A stretch of DNA of 64,000 nt, taken from positions 124,001 through 188,000 of the forward strand of contig NZ_BOLM01000006.1 of assembly GCF_016861605.1 (NCBI RefSeq). The letters are read 5' to 3'. Below the pieces are notes generated by a model. That model saw only the letters and a program-made list of their open reading frames with translations, did no database searches and was not told the DNA's origin. Positions within the stretch are counted from its first letter, which is position 1. Each line of letters starts with the position of its first letter. This DNA comes from Levilactobacillus wangkuiensis. Its GTDB lineage: Bacteria; Bacillota; Bacilli; Lactobacillales; Lactobacillaceae. Positions 24,609 to 33,523 of the stretch are shown here, piece after piece. A program made the position numbers and the translations under genes.

Positions 24609-26567
24609 TTATGATGGTACATTCGAAATTGTCCAGTCAAGAGTCGTTGAATAGCTTCCCGTGTAGATAGCCTGACTAGGCATATTCAACAACAATTTCT
24701 GACCATGATCTGCATTAAGTGAACCAACTGCAATCCCGGGGCCCGCATTCAAAATAGGCTGAGAATCTTGACCTGTTAGAGGAATCACACGATTTCCATT
24801 AGTATAGCTCAGGGTCGCATCCAATGTATGACTACCATCCGCAGTTTCAAATGCACCTTCTTGCTTCAGACTAATCGTAGTTGTACCCGACTTGACTCGC
24901 CGATCATCTGAAATAGTCAACAGGTTGCCACCGCCCTCAACGTGACCTTCAATATCCTGATTGACGTTAGCATAAGAAAGCGACCCAAACGTCACATCCC
25001 CCGCCTTTGCCGTCAGTGTATTGGCTGAGAAGTTCAAACTAAGATTTTGGCTCTGATAGGTGTCCAGCATCGTACCTGCCGTAGCGCCATCATAGCCCTC
25101 TAGTTGCACACTAGTCGTAAAGTCCATATTGGTAGTTTCCAACGATTGAAAATCAATCTTATACGTATGTGTTTTTGACGTTGTAAAGTTCGTTCGCGTA
25201 TTAACAACCAGGTAATAATCGGTTCCTCCTGATGAGTTCGTAACCTCCGTTGGAAAACCCGCTGGATTACCATAAAATTTTCTGTCACCGTCAATATAGA
25301 TTGCTGTGTTACTAATATTAGCTGGCACCTTAATCTTAAGGACACCCGACTTCATCGTAGAGTCCGCATTAGAATCCGTGATAGTTCCAGTGATTTCAAC
25401 GCTATCCCCAGCAACAATATTACTCAGGTAGCTGTCCGAATTTCCAGTGTTGTCCGTCAAATCGGTCGCCTTACTAGTGATAGATACCTTAGGCGACGTC
25501 GTATACGTCACGTTTAAATTGGCTGTGTTCGTAGTAATCACTTTTGACTGAGAACCAGAAGCAACCGTGACTTCGGCATAGTATTTCGCATTATCGTCCG
25601 CTGAGGTCGTAGCTGACGTCGTGTACGTCAAACTAGTTCCACTTGCGACTTTTGTTGCAGTACTACTGCCCGGATTCTCCCGGTACCAAACAACAGACTT
25701 AGGCGCCGTTGGAAAACTTCCTTGAACCTTGAAAGTCGCTGCCTTCCCCACATCGACAGTTTGGTCGTCTAACCCACCACCGACTTTAATATCAACGGAA
25801 CCACTCTTGGTCGTGCCATCATCATTTTTAATTGTCCCGGTGATAGTCACTGTACCAGATTTACTGTCAGTGTTCGCCGTAACCGTTCCGCTATCTTTAT
25901 CGACTGCAGCTAAGCTTGGGTTGCTACTGGTCCAAGTAATATCTCCGGTCGCATTAGATGGCGTTGGTTTGCCATGAACGGAAGTTGTTGCCGCAGTTGA
26001 TTGATAGCTATCCATATCTCCTTGGTTGCTGTAAAGATAACTATCATCTGCTGTCACGGATAACCCCGTCGCGCTGACTGGATCTCCTAAGGCCGTGACG
26101 GAAGCTACCCGCGAGTAGTAATACGTCTGAAAAATGGATGGGAAAATACCAAGGTAGTACCCAAATCGCTCCTGATAATACGTCGTTCCTGGTTTAGTTG
26201 GCGTAACTGTTAGGCTAGAGTTCGTTGCTCCACTGATTGATTTCCAATTAGCCCCCGAATCAGTCGACTGGTACCACTGATAATGGTTATAAGACAAGGG
26301 ATTGAAGAAAGTATCCAGAAATGAATACCCAACCCCAGTCGTTAACGTCTTAGACGTCCCCGCCGCCGTATACTCATCCTGTGGCTGCAGCCGAAATCCC
26401 GTACCCGTGTACCAAAACAAAAAACTACTAATATCTGGTGTTGGCGTGCCATAGCCGGTGACCGCGGCTTCCGCAACCGGCGCACGTTTCGTGCCATTGA
26501 AAAATCCGCCAGCAACGAACAATGCTGCTAACATCAGCAACACCCGTCCTAATTTCTTCTTTGTCAT
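24609..26567 (-). CDS. Large secreted surface protein with Ig-like and WxL-like domains
   Basis: A 652-residue protein. Signal peptide (residues 1-36, cleavage near AEA-A), an aromatic N-terminal domain, a bacterial Ig-like group 2 repeat (ITWTSSNPSLAAVDKDSGTV, about 208-227), a further Ig-like strand-rich region, and a C-terminal part laid out like a WxL domain (LLTISDDRR..., ending TLDWTISNVPS). True WxL domains bind peptidoglycan through two Trp-x-Leu motifs; here the first is lost and the second is W-T-I, so binding is uncertain. The tandem homologue at 27051 shares the whole architecture. Confidence 0.75.
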   Translation of the reverse strand: MTKKKLGRVLLMLAALFVAGGFFNGTKRAPVAEAAVTGYGTPTPDISSFLFWYTGTGFRLQPQDEYTAAGTSKTLTTGVGYSFLDTFFNPLSYNHYQWYQSTDSGANWKSISGATNSSLTVTPTKPGTTYYQERFGYYLGIFPSIFQTYYYSRVASVTALGDPVSATGLSVTADDSYLYSNQGDMDSYQSTAATTSVHGKPTPSNATGDITWTSSNPSLAAVDKDSGTVTANTDSKSGTVTITGTIKNDDGTTKSGSVDIKVGGGLDDQTVDVGKAATFKVQGSFPTAPKSVVWYRENPGSSTATKVASGTSLTYTTSATTSADDNAKYYAEVTVASGSQSKVITTNTANLNVTYTTSPKVSITSKATDLTDNTGNSDSYLSNIVAGDSVEITGTITDSNADSTMKSGVLKIKVPANISNTAIYIDGDRKFYGNPAGFPTEVTNSSGGTDYYLVVNTRTNFTTSKTHTYKIDFQSLETTNMDFTTSVQLEGYDGATAGTMLDTYQSQNLSLNFSANTLTAKAGDVTFGSLSYANVNQDIEGHVEGGGNLLTISDDRRVKSGTTTISLKQEGAFETADGSHTLDATLSYTNGNRVIPLTGQDSQPILNAGPGIAVGSLNADHGQKLLLNMPSQAIYTGSYSTTLDWTISNVPS

Positions 26568-26971
26568 AGCATCGTCTCCCTTTACACACGCGAAGAGTGC
26601 CCCGGCAGCTTTTCCTGAACTGGCTGCCTTGACGTTTCCGTGTACCCACTATCTCAGTCGACCCCATCGAACTGTTTCTCAACCTAAAGTTCTAAATTTA
26701 AAAAGTTCAACCAAATAGTGGTTAAAACCGTCACACTTTTCGGTTATTAATGCCTAGTCCATTACCCAATAAGTCCTGACGATCATTCGTTTGCTGACCT
26801 AGTTTTCGGCAAACATCTGATGTCTATGTGAGATTTCGTCAATCAGCCATTTCTGGTGTTACAAATTAACGACTCTGTCTGGTTTTATTATACTTTTTAT
26901 TTTTAACAAATACCATTTTAATCGTAAATTATTTTAACTATTTAAGCATAAGATGGGAGTTATTGGTTGAC
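26568..26971. other. AT-rich intergenic region upstream of the 24609 gene
   Basis: About 400 bp without a gene, becoming AT-rich toward 26900. The promoter for the leftward surface-protein gene must lie here; no convincing -35/-10 pair stood out. Confidence 0.4.
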
Positions 26972-27011
26972 AAAAAGCGGCCAACCCTACGCGTGGTGGG
27001 ATTGGCCGTTT
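26972..27011 (-). terminator. Intrinsic terminator
   Basis: Read leftward, AACGGCCAAT...CCC pairs with GGG...TTGGCCGC and runs into TTTTTG, ending the surface-protein gene at 27051. Confidence 0.7.
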
Positions 27012-27033
27012 CTGTAATCATTATGGCTAACGA

Positions 27034-27049
27034 TGTTTCACGTGAAACA
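27034..27049. promoter_or_regulatory. parS: parS site 4 (perfect match)
   Basis: TGTTTCACGTGAAACA is identical to the Firmicutes parS consensus. It lies one base beyond the stop codon of the surface-protein gene at 27051. Confidence 0.9.
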
Positions 27050-27050
27050 T

Positions 27051-29045
27051 TTACACACTAGGAACTGTTGCAAACGTCCAGTTCAGCGTCGAGGTGTAGT
27101 GGCCAGCCTGGTAAGCGGCATATAACAGCTTCAGATTCAGGTGCTCACCCTTGGTCCCAATCGACTGAACCGCAATGCCGGCCCCAGCGTTGATGACGGT
27201 TTGAGCAACGTTCGACAACGGATAGGACAGCGAGCCACTGTCGTAGAACAGGTCTGCCGCCAATGGCCGGTCCCCACTGTAAAAGGGGGTGCTCTGTTGC
27301 AGTTGGACGGCCACCTGGTCGCGCCGGCGCCGATTGTCCCTGACGTCGAGCAGGTTCCCACCGTCCACGACTTGGCCCGCCACCGTTTGACCTAGACTGG
27401 TTTTATCTAGGGTCCCAAAGGTAATCGGATGGGCCGTTGCATCGATAGCGCCATCGGTAAAGTTCAGTCTAAGGCTGGGACCGCTGTAAGTCCCCAGTGA
27501 TTGATTGTTCTTGTCACTTCCCCGCAACCGCACGCCGGTGGTGTAGAGCTGGTTAGTCGTGATGGGTGAGGTGAAGTCAATTTCGTACTCGTAACTTCCA
27601 AAAATCACCTGGCTGAAGTCAAGACCACTAACCGAAAATATCGTCTCTGCCCCGACCGTTTGTTTAGCAACTGCCTGTGGCTCACCATTGAGTTTAAACA
27701 CCACCTGGTTACTTAAGCTACTAGGCAGTTCAAACGTCAACTCGCCGCTAGCCATCGTCGAATAAAACCAATTGGCATCCACGATGGTCCCTTTGATTTG
27801 GCAGTGGTCCCCCTGCACGATGTTGGTCAAATTATGGGCAGTATCATCATTTCGAATTGGATTAACAGTCCCAGACAGTTGTTGTGCAGTGGTGGTAGCT
27901 TCTGACGACGCGGTTAAGTTCGTCATTTCACTGGTGATAGTGACCTGGGGCGTCGTGCTTGGATTGACCGTCAGTTTAGCCTGACGCGTCTTAATCGTCT
28001 GTGTCTGCGGCTTTTCCTGTTCATCTAGCATAGTAACCGTGACCTCAGCGTAATACAGGGCACCGTCGTCCTGAAGCGTGGTCTTTGGGGTCTGGTAATT
28101 CAGGCTCTGTGTGTTGGCCACAACTTTATTCTGACCATTAGCGTCAACTCGGTGCCAGGTGACCTTGTCCGGCTTCTGATCGATATTCCCTAGTACGTGG
28201 AAATCGGCGAACTGCCCCTCTGTGACTGTTTGATCTGCCAACCCACCACCAACGGTCAGTGTGACCGAATCGCTCACGTCGGCCAGCCCATCATTTTGGA
28301 CGGTCCCTGTGATAGTTACCTGGCCGTCTTTGTCTGATTTATTTGCCGTGACCTTCCCCGTTTTGGCATCCACCGTCGCGATAGTCGGATCACTACTGGT
28401 CCAGGTGATATTTCCCGTTGCGTTCGCTGGCGTTGGTTGACCGTGGACGAACGTCGAGGCCGCCGCATCCTGGTTGTTGTATAAATAATCGTTATCGATG
28501 GAAACCTTGACTGCACTAGCATCGATTGGCGCTGGTAAGGTTGTTACTGCGGCGACTCTAGAGAAATAGGTGCTCGTCACTGGCCAGATTGGCAGGACCG
28601 TATAATACTGAAATGTGGCTTGGTAATAGACGGTACCTTCTTGAGAGGGTGTCACAATTAAATCCGGCGTTGTCCCATACTTATCAGATGCTTTATTGCC
28701 ATCCTGCGCTTTGGTCCAATTTTTCCCGCCATCAACCGACTGATACCACTGAAAATGATCCTTAGCTGTCAGATTAAATATTGCCCACATCGAGTGCGCC
28801 GTATCGGTCGTCAACAGCTTGGCGTTATTGACATAGGTATAGCGGTCTTCCGGCTGTAAACTGAATCCCGTATTCAAATAAAAGCCAAATAAGCCAAACG
28901 GCGCGGCGCTAGGCGTCCCCTTTCCTGGGACGGTCGTGGTCGCTGCTTCCGCCTGCACACGTGACCGTGGACGACGTAAAACACCGATTGCCAACACCAC
29001 CAATAACGCTGCCACTAGTAACTCCTGCCATTGTTTCCTTGTCAT
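27051..29045 (-). CDS. Large secreted surface protein with Ig-like and WxL-like domains
   Basis: A 664-residue homologue of the protein at 24609 with the same order: signal peptide (to about residue 35), GxGTPSAAPFGLFGFYLNTGFSLQPED matching the neighbour's start, an Ig-like group 2 repeat (ITWTSSDPTIATVDAKTG), an Ig-like segment and a WxL-like C-terminus ending TLNWTFATVPSV. The first Trp-x-Leu motif is again absent and the second is W-T-F. Divergence is substantial, so the duplication is old. No LPxTG anchor. Probable wall-associated protein; partner unknown. Confidence 0.75.
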   Translation of the reverse strand: MTRKQWQELLVAALLVVLAIGVLRRPRSRVQAEAATTTVPGKGTPSAAPFGLFGFYLNTGFSLQPEDRYTYVNNAKLLTTDTAHSMWAIFNLTAKDHFQWYQSVDGGKNWTKAQDGNKASDKYGTTPDLIVTPSQEGTVYYQATFQYYTVLPIWPVTSTYFSRVAAVTTLPAPIDASAVKVSIDNDYLYNNQDAAASTFVHGQPTPANATGNITWTSSDPTIATVDAKTGKVTANKSDKDGQVTITGTVQNDGLADVSDSVTLTVGGGLADQTVTEGQFADFHVLGNIDQKPDKVTWHRVDANGQNKVVANTQSLNYQTPKTTLQDDGALYYAEVTVTMLDEQEKPQTQTIKTRQAKLTVNPSTTPQVTITSEMTNLTASSEATTTAQQLSGTVNPIRNDDTAHNLTNIVQGDHCQIKGTIVDANWFYSTMASGELTFELPSSLSNQVVFKLNGEPQAVAKQTVGAETIFSVSGLDFSQVIFGSYEYEIDFTSPITTNQLYTTGVRLRGSDKNNQSLGTYSGPSLRLNFTDGAIDATAHPITFGTLDKTSLGQTVAGQVVDGGNLLDVRDNRRRRDQVAVQLQQSTPFYSGDRPLAADLFYDSGSLSYPLSNVAQTVINAGAGIAVQSIGTKGEHLNLKLLYAAYQAGHYTSTLNWTFATVPSV

Positions 29046-29399
29046 CCATCGTCGCCCTTTCTCCCCAAACCAATTTTAATAAATCCATCATTTTGCTGGA
29101 TTATAGGTAAATGCTATTGACCACTTTATCCCTATTTAATGGTTAGTCACCCATTATTATTTTTGCAATAGTTACCAGTAGTCAACTTGTCTAGCCCCAT
29201 TATAGTTACCGTAATCATTAAATACCACCACTAGGTATAAATTATTTTTATTATCTACAATTAATCGTTTTACTGCACAGAAAAACGCGTACCTGGATAC
29301 GGCACGCGTGGCATTAGTTATTTTGAAGCTTGTGCGATTTACTTTGAAAGTTGGGGGTCAAGTTATTAGTAACCACTGAACCCCTGGAGTAAACTCAAG
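29046..29399. other. AT-rich intergenic region
   Basis: No gene. It contains a hairpin around 29281-29315 (ACGCGT...ACGCGT) and should hold the leftward promoter of the surface-protein gene. Nothing else could be supported. Confidence 0.4.
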
Positions 29400-29433
29400 G
29401 TATCACCTAAGCCAAAAGACTTAGGTGGCGATA
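29400..29433. repeat. Hairpin beside the large palindromic element
   Basis: GTATC...CCTAAG pairs with CTTAGG...GATAC around the loop CCAAAAGA. It borders the multibranched element at 29439-29658 and may be part of it. Confidence 0.6.
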
Positions 29434-29438
29434 CATTT

Positions 29439-29658
29439 GGCGAGTTAAACCAGTGTCAGCCGCAGGGCTGGTGAAAATGGGCTCAGCCGTGGGAGTTGCC
29501 TAAGCGGGGAACCCGCTAAGGCAACTGCTATCTTTGAGACGCGATTTCCGGCTCAAAGTAAGCCCGAAGACCGCCCCTCAGGCTTCGGGCGGGCGCCCAC
29601 AGCGCCACGGCCCATTTTTCACCAGCCCGGAGGCGAAGCAACAATCAGTTTAACCCGC
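29439..29658 (-). repeat. Multibranched palindromic element, about 220 bp
   Basis: Outer arms GGGCTGGTGAAAATGGGC (29465-29482) and GCCCATTTTTCACCAGCCC (29610-29628) are nearly perfect inverted repeats. Further out, GTTAAAC and GTTTAAC extend the closing helix to the end of the EAL gene. Inside are three hairpins: GTTGCC...GGCAAC (29495-29525), CTTTGAG...CTCAAAG (29532-29558) and GCCCGAAG...CTTCGGGC (29562-29590), so the whole can fold as a cruciform or a multi-helix RNA. It is far more GC-rich than its AT-rich neighbour. It overlaps the stop codon of the EAL gene, so that gene's mRNA would carry it. Identity unknown: a dispersed intergenic repeat or a structured RNA. Confidence 0.6.
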
Positions 29659-30345
29659 GTCAAACGTGTCACCGGGAAGCTTGAGCAGGCGCGGCTTACT
29701 GAAGTAGTATCCCTGCTTCAACCGAATGCCCAGTCGCTTACTCAGCACGCTGTCCGCGTGATCTTCAATGCCCTCCAGCACCAAGCGCAACCCATACTCT
29801 GCCGTTATGGCGCGCCAGAAATGGACCTGTTGCTGAATCTTGGGGTCGCTGAAACCTTGGTTGAAGTTTTGTAACGCAAATTTAACTTCGGACGCCAGTG
29901 GCAATAAATCTTGGATATCTGTGAAATAATTATCACCCGTACCAACGTCATCTAGCGACAGTTCCATCCCCTGATCAATGAATTTTTTCAGCTGGGGAAT
30001 CAGGTCTTGAACCGCATACTTTTGTGGTCCATCATCTTCGGTGAGTTCAACGACTAAACGCGTCGGATAAATCTGTTCCTGGCTTTTTGTGATAGCGGAC
30101 GCAATTGACGTCGTCATTAATTGCTCACGGTTGACATTTACTGAACAATACCGAACCTTAGGCGACAGAACTTTCGTGGTTGCCACGAGCAGATCTGCCA
30201 CAATCTGTGGATCGATAGCGGAAAAAGATTCCGGTAAACGCCAACCGTCAGGGGTCAATTGCTTCATCAAGAGTTCATAACCAAAAACTGTTTTCGTTTC
30301 CGTATTAATCTGTGGTTGCACAAAATACCGATAGATTGGTTCCAA
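29650..30345 (-). CDS. EAL-domain protein (cyclic-di-GMP phosphodiesterase family)
   Basis: A 231-residue stand-alone EAL domain without GGDEF or sensor. Signature positions: YELLMK at the EAL site (Glu kept, Ala-Leu changed to Leu-Leu), VNVNREQL, VELTED, SLDDVGTGDN for the DDFG loop, EVKFAL (Lys) and LEGIED. Most metal and catalytic residues are kept, so it may hydrolyse c-di-GMP or act as a binding protein. Its stop codon lies inside the palindromic element. Confidence 0.85.
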   Translation of the reverse strand: MEPIYRYFVQPQINTETKTVFGYELLMKQLTPDGWRLPESFSAIDPQIVADLLVATTKVLSPKVRYCSVNVNREQLMTTSIASAITKSQEQIYPTRLVVELTEDDGPQKYAVQDLIPQLKKFIDQGMELSLDDVGTGDNYFTDIQDLLPLASEVKFALQNFNQGFSDPKIQQQVHFWRAITAEYGLRLVLEGIEDHADSVLSKRLGIRLKQGYYFSKPRLLKLPGDTFDAG

Positions 30346-30431
30346 AAAATACTACCCCCTCATGAACAATTTGCATTGCTTTACCTTACTGAACAGTATA
30401 CTATAATGAAGTCAATTAGTAATAGAAAGAA

Positions 30432-31799
30432 ATGATTAATCTTATGAAAGTCGTCGTCATCGGCTGTACCCACGCAGGTATTGCTGCGGTCAAACAAATT
30501 TTAACTTATTATCCTGACGCTGAAATCACCGTTTATGAACGGCAAAACACGATTTCATACCTGTCCTGTGCCACGTATTTACATATTGAAGGCACCGTGG
30601 AAGCCCTTGCCGACGCGCGTTACGCCGAGCCCGCAGACTTCGTTAAGCAAGGCGTGAACATGGCCACCAACCACGATGTCATTCGCATCAACACGAAGAC
30701 CCACTGTTTGTTGGTCCAGGATTTAATTACCAAGAAAATCGAACGCGACACCTATGACAAACTCATCATGGCCACCGGCTCCGTCACGGCCATCCCCGCC
30801 ATTTCCGGCGTGGAGAATCCCAAAGTCCTGCTGTGCAAGACCTACGACGAGGCCCATGACCTGTGCACCTACGCCGCTGGTCAGCAGAGCGTCGCCATCG
30901 TTGGCGGAGGCTACGTCGGCGTTGAGCTCGCCGAAGGATACGCGACCGCTGGCTATCAAGTCCTGCTGATTCAGAAACCAGCTCATTTGCTCAACACTTA
31001 CGTCGAACCAGCTATCGCGGACAAGATTACCGAGCTCTTAACGGCCAAAGGCGTCCACGTCTTAACGAACACGGTCGTCACCTCCTTTCAGGATGCCGAA
31101 AATAATCAGCTGTTGATTGAGACCAACCATGACAGCTACCACGTCGACATGGCCGCCATTAGCGCCGGCATGATTCCCCAAACGGATCTGTTGGCTGGCC
31201 AGGTTAAAATGGCTAAGAACGGCGCAATTTTGGTCGACGACTACCTGCAGACCTCCGACCCCGATATTTTTGCGGCCGGCGATGCGGTGCTCAGTCGCGA
31301 TAATCCGTCGACCGGTGCCACGTACGCGCCACTGGTTTCCAGCGCCGTGCGGCAAGGCACCGTGGCCGGCATCAACGTCGGCGACCGGCGTTTACGGACG
31401 CTCGGCACCCAGGTCACCACGGGCATGCAAATTTTCGATGACACCATGGCTTGCACCGGGCTGACCCTGGCACAAGCGCAGGCGGCGGAACTGAACGTCG
31501 GGCACGTCGAGTATACCGGAACTTACCGGCCAGGCTTCATGCCGGACCCCCACCCCATCACGGTGGAGCTGCTGTACGATCGCAATAACCGGAAAATTCT
31601 GGGCGCACAACTCCTCTGCAAGCACGACGTTTCCCAGGCAGCCAATACAGTGTCCGCACTGATTCAAAACGGCGGGACCATCGACCAATTGGCCCTGCTG
31701 GACATGCTGTTTTCGCCTAATTTCAGCGAACCTTTTAACTACCTGAACCTGGCGGGACAAATGGCCGTGGAACAGGAGCATGGCTACTGGCGAAGCTAA
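30432..31799 (+). CDS. nox: NADH oxidase-like FAD/NAD(P) disulfide reductase family protein
   Basis: About 455 residues; the ATG at 30432 follows GAAAGAA, and a second ATG at 30444 is possible. N-terminal FAD fold VVVIGCTHAG, the redox cysteine in SYLSCATYL (position of Cys42 of Nox), the NAD-binding VAIVGGGYVGVELAEGY and the FAD motif IFAAGDAV are intact. The family includes water-forming NADH oxidases and CoA-disulfide reductases, which regenerate NAD+ and remove oxygen in the lactobacillar cytosol; the symbol is a family-level guess. Divergent from the EAL gene. Confidence 0.85.
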   Translation: MINLMKVVVIGCTHAGIAAVKQILTYYPDAEITVYERQNTISYLSCATYLHIEGTVEALADARYAEPADFVKQGVNMATNHDVIRINTKTHCLLVQDLITKKIERDTYDKLIMATGSVTAIPAISGVENPKVLLCKTYDEAHDLCTYAAGQQSVAIVGGGYVGVELAEGYATAGYQVLLIQKPAHLLNTYVEPAIADKITELLTAKGVHVLTNTVVTSFQDAENNQLLIETNHDSYHVDMAAISAGMIPQTDLLAGQVKMAKNGAILVDDYLQTSDPDIFAAGDAVLSRDNPSTGATYAPLVSSAVRQGTVAGINVGDRRLRTLGTQVTTGMQIFDDTMACTGLTLAQAQAAELNVGHVEYTGTYRPGFMPDPHPITVELLYDRNNRKILGAQLLCKHDVSQAANTVSALIQNGGTIDQLALLDMLFSPNFSEPFNYLNLAGQMAVEQEHGYWRS

Positions 31800-31842
31800 A
31801 GAACCGTCCCGGCTTCAAACGACAATTAGACTGAATCAAACT

Positions 31843-31892
31843 AAAAGGTCCGTTACTACTAGAGGCTAACTCTAGCAAGTAGCGGACCTTTT
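31843..31892 (+). terminator. Intrinsic terminator
   Basis: AAAAGGTCCGTTACT pairs with AGTAGCGGACCTTTT after the NADH oxidase-like gene. Confidence 0.8.
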
Positions 31893-31974
31893 AACATTTC
31901 AAATCAATGTCACGTTAATTATATTGCACGGCCGAATTAAGTTTACGCCGATTACAAAGATAAATGACCTTTCC

Positions 31975-32034
31975 TTAATAATACTTATGTGCCCGACCGT
32001 AGTAATGATTGATGCGATCATTGCTGTCCTTCGT
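31975..32034 (-). pseudogene. Severed 3' end of the gene interrupted by IS copy 2
   Basis: Read leftward from the IS right end, ACG AAG GAC AGC... gives TKDSNDRINHYYGRAHKYY and a TAA at 31977-31975. Joined to the last codon before the IS (TAT at 33529-33527) it continues that gene in frame. No ribosome binding site of its own. Confidence 0.7.
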
Positions 32035-32172
32035 CAATTGCCCCTGAATAAATTCAGAGGCTTGTCGCTCACGTGTCTGACGACACAGTAGTCCAACATG
32101 CCCATTAGGCACTCCTACTCGTAGTGGCAACATCATCGGGTAATTGACGGCTACCCGTTTAACTATCAGGAT
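32035..32172 (-). ncRNA. Predicted omega-RNA scaffold of TnpB copy 2
   Basis: The 138-bp non-coding right-end segment, conserved with copy 1. The guide would be the outside flank starting ACGAAGGACAGCAATGATCG (32034 leftward), which is the interrupted gene's own 3' coding sequence, so TnpB would recognise the empty allele beside TTTAT. Inferred from characterised TnpB systems. Confidence 0.6.
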
Positions 32173-33393
32173 CTACCCAACAGCTGTTAGCTTCTTAATC
32201 TTTGGTCTCTTGACACCGCTTAACCATTCTTGACCCAGCATTTCAATATTCATTGCCCCTAATCGGTCGTCGTTACAACGAAACTGGCATTGTTTACACC
32301 AATACTCATGAGTCTCGTGATGTCGATTGGCCTTCTCAACGAGTCCGCACTTAGGACAGCGTTGTGAAGTGAATGCTGAATTCACTTTCACTACGGTGCT
32401 TTGAATAGCCTGAGCTTTGTATGTTAAGAAAGATTCCAGCTGGAAAAAGGACCAGGAACGATGACTATTGCGTAGCGATTTAGGTAAGTCGTCGGTATTG
32501 AATGTCACGTTGGTTAAGTCTTCCAAAACAAAAAGCGTATGCGACCCATATGCCGCAACAAGTGTCTTAGCTAGCCAATGATTCACATCGGTCATCCAGC
32601 GGTTCTCTCGTTGAGCTAGTTGCTTCAACTTTTTCTTGGCAGATTTGGTACCCTTACTTTGTAATTGCCGACGGATCTCTAAGAACTTCTTCCGCTTAAG
32701 TAAGATCTTTTGGCCATCAAAGAATAGTGTTTTTCCTTCACTATCAAAGGCGGTTGCTAGAAAGCGAAGACCACGGTCAATACCTACAATTTGCGGGTTA
32801 TCCTTGGGATTGAAATCGCTAGTTTCCTTTGTGATACCGATATGCAAGAACCACTTACCCCGATTGTGGACCAACTTAGCGGTACCTAGTTTCCAATCCT
32901 CGGTAAAGTATTTTTCAAATCCTTTGCTGGTGAATTCCAACTTAGTCCGTTTACCTAGAGTGGTTATCGAGATTTGTTGCATGTCTTCTACGAAAGAATA
33001 ATTGCTATGGCGAACTAAGTCTGCTTGTGGTCGACGAAACTGGATGGGTTGCACTAACCAGTTCAGGTCTCTAGTAACTTGAACCCATTTATGTTCTTCG
33101 TTCTTGTAACAGTAAGGATGCTGTTTCATCTGTTCCCGAACTGTTTTGTAGCGAGCCACCACTGTCCGAAAGACAAACTGGACCATCTGACTGTTGAGCG
33201 GTGATTCTTGTCTAAACATTTTGTACAGATGGTGATTGATTTTTAACCAGCTTAACTGAAACTCATGGTCAAAAATCCATTGACTGACAATATTAGCTAA
33301 GCGTTGATATTCTTGACTCATTGCTGAAAAATCCGCTGCTTGATCAGTGTCCGGATAGAGTCTCAGTTTGATTGTCCGCCCTAATTTAACCAA
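32173..33393 (-). CDS. tnpB: RNA-guided endonuclease TnpB
   Basis: A 406-residue protein, colinear with the copy at 18287 and clearly homologous throughout. The RuvC residues are intact (GIDRGLRF, VLEDLTN, NDDRLGAMN), as is the CPKCG...CKQC zinc finger. Differences are spread over the protein, most in the region 85-200, as expected for two lineages of the element rather than local duplication. It lies inside the gene whose parts are at 33527-34255 and 31975-32034. Confidence 0.9.
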   Translation of the reverse strand: MVKLGRTIKLRLYPDTDQAADFSAMSQEYQRLANIVSQWIFDHEFQLSWLKINHHLYKMFRQESPLNSQMVQFVFRTVVARYKTVREQMKQHPYCYKNEEHKWVQVTRDLNWLVQPIQFRRPQADLVRHSNYSFVEDMQQISITTLGKRTKLEFTSKGFEKYFTEDWKLGTAKLVHNRGKWFLHIGITKETSDFNPKDNPQIVGIDRGLRFLATAFDSEGKTLFFDGQKILLKRKKFLEIRRQLQSKGTKSAKKKLKQLAQRENRWMTDVNHWLAKTLVAAYGSHTLFVLEDLTNVTFNTDDLPKSLRNSHRSWSFFQLESFLTYKAQAIQSTVVKVNSAFTSQRCPKCGLVEKANRHHETHEYWCKQCQFRCNDDRLGAMNIEMLGQEWLSGVKRPKIKKLTAVG

Positions 33394-33523
33394 TGGATAC
33401 CTCCCCTGTAGATTGGATTTAGTATACCATATTTAGCTTTTCGGGGGAACGTATGTTTCGAGAAAAATTATTAAGTTTTGGCATTCATCCCGCGATTAAA
33501 ATCGCAGGTTTTCTGCTTGGTTT

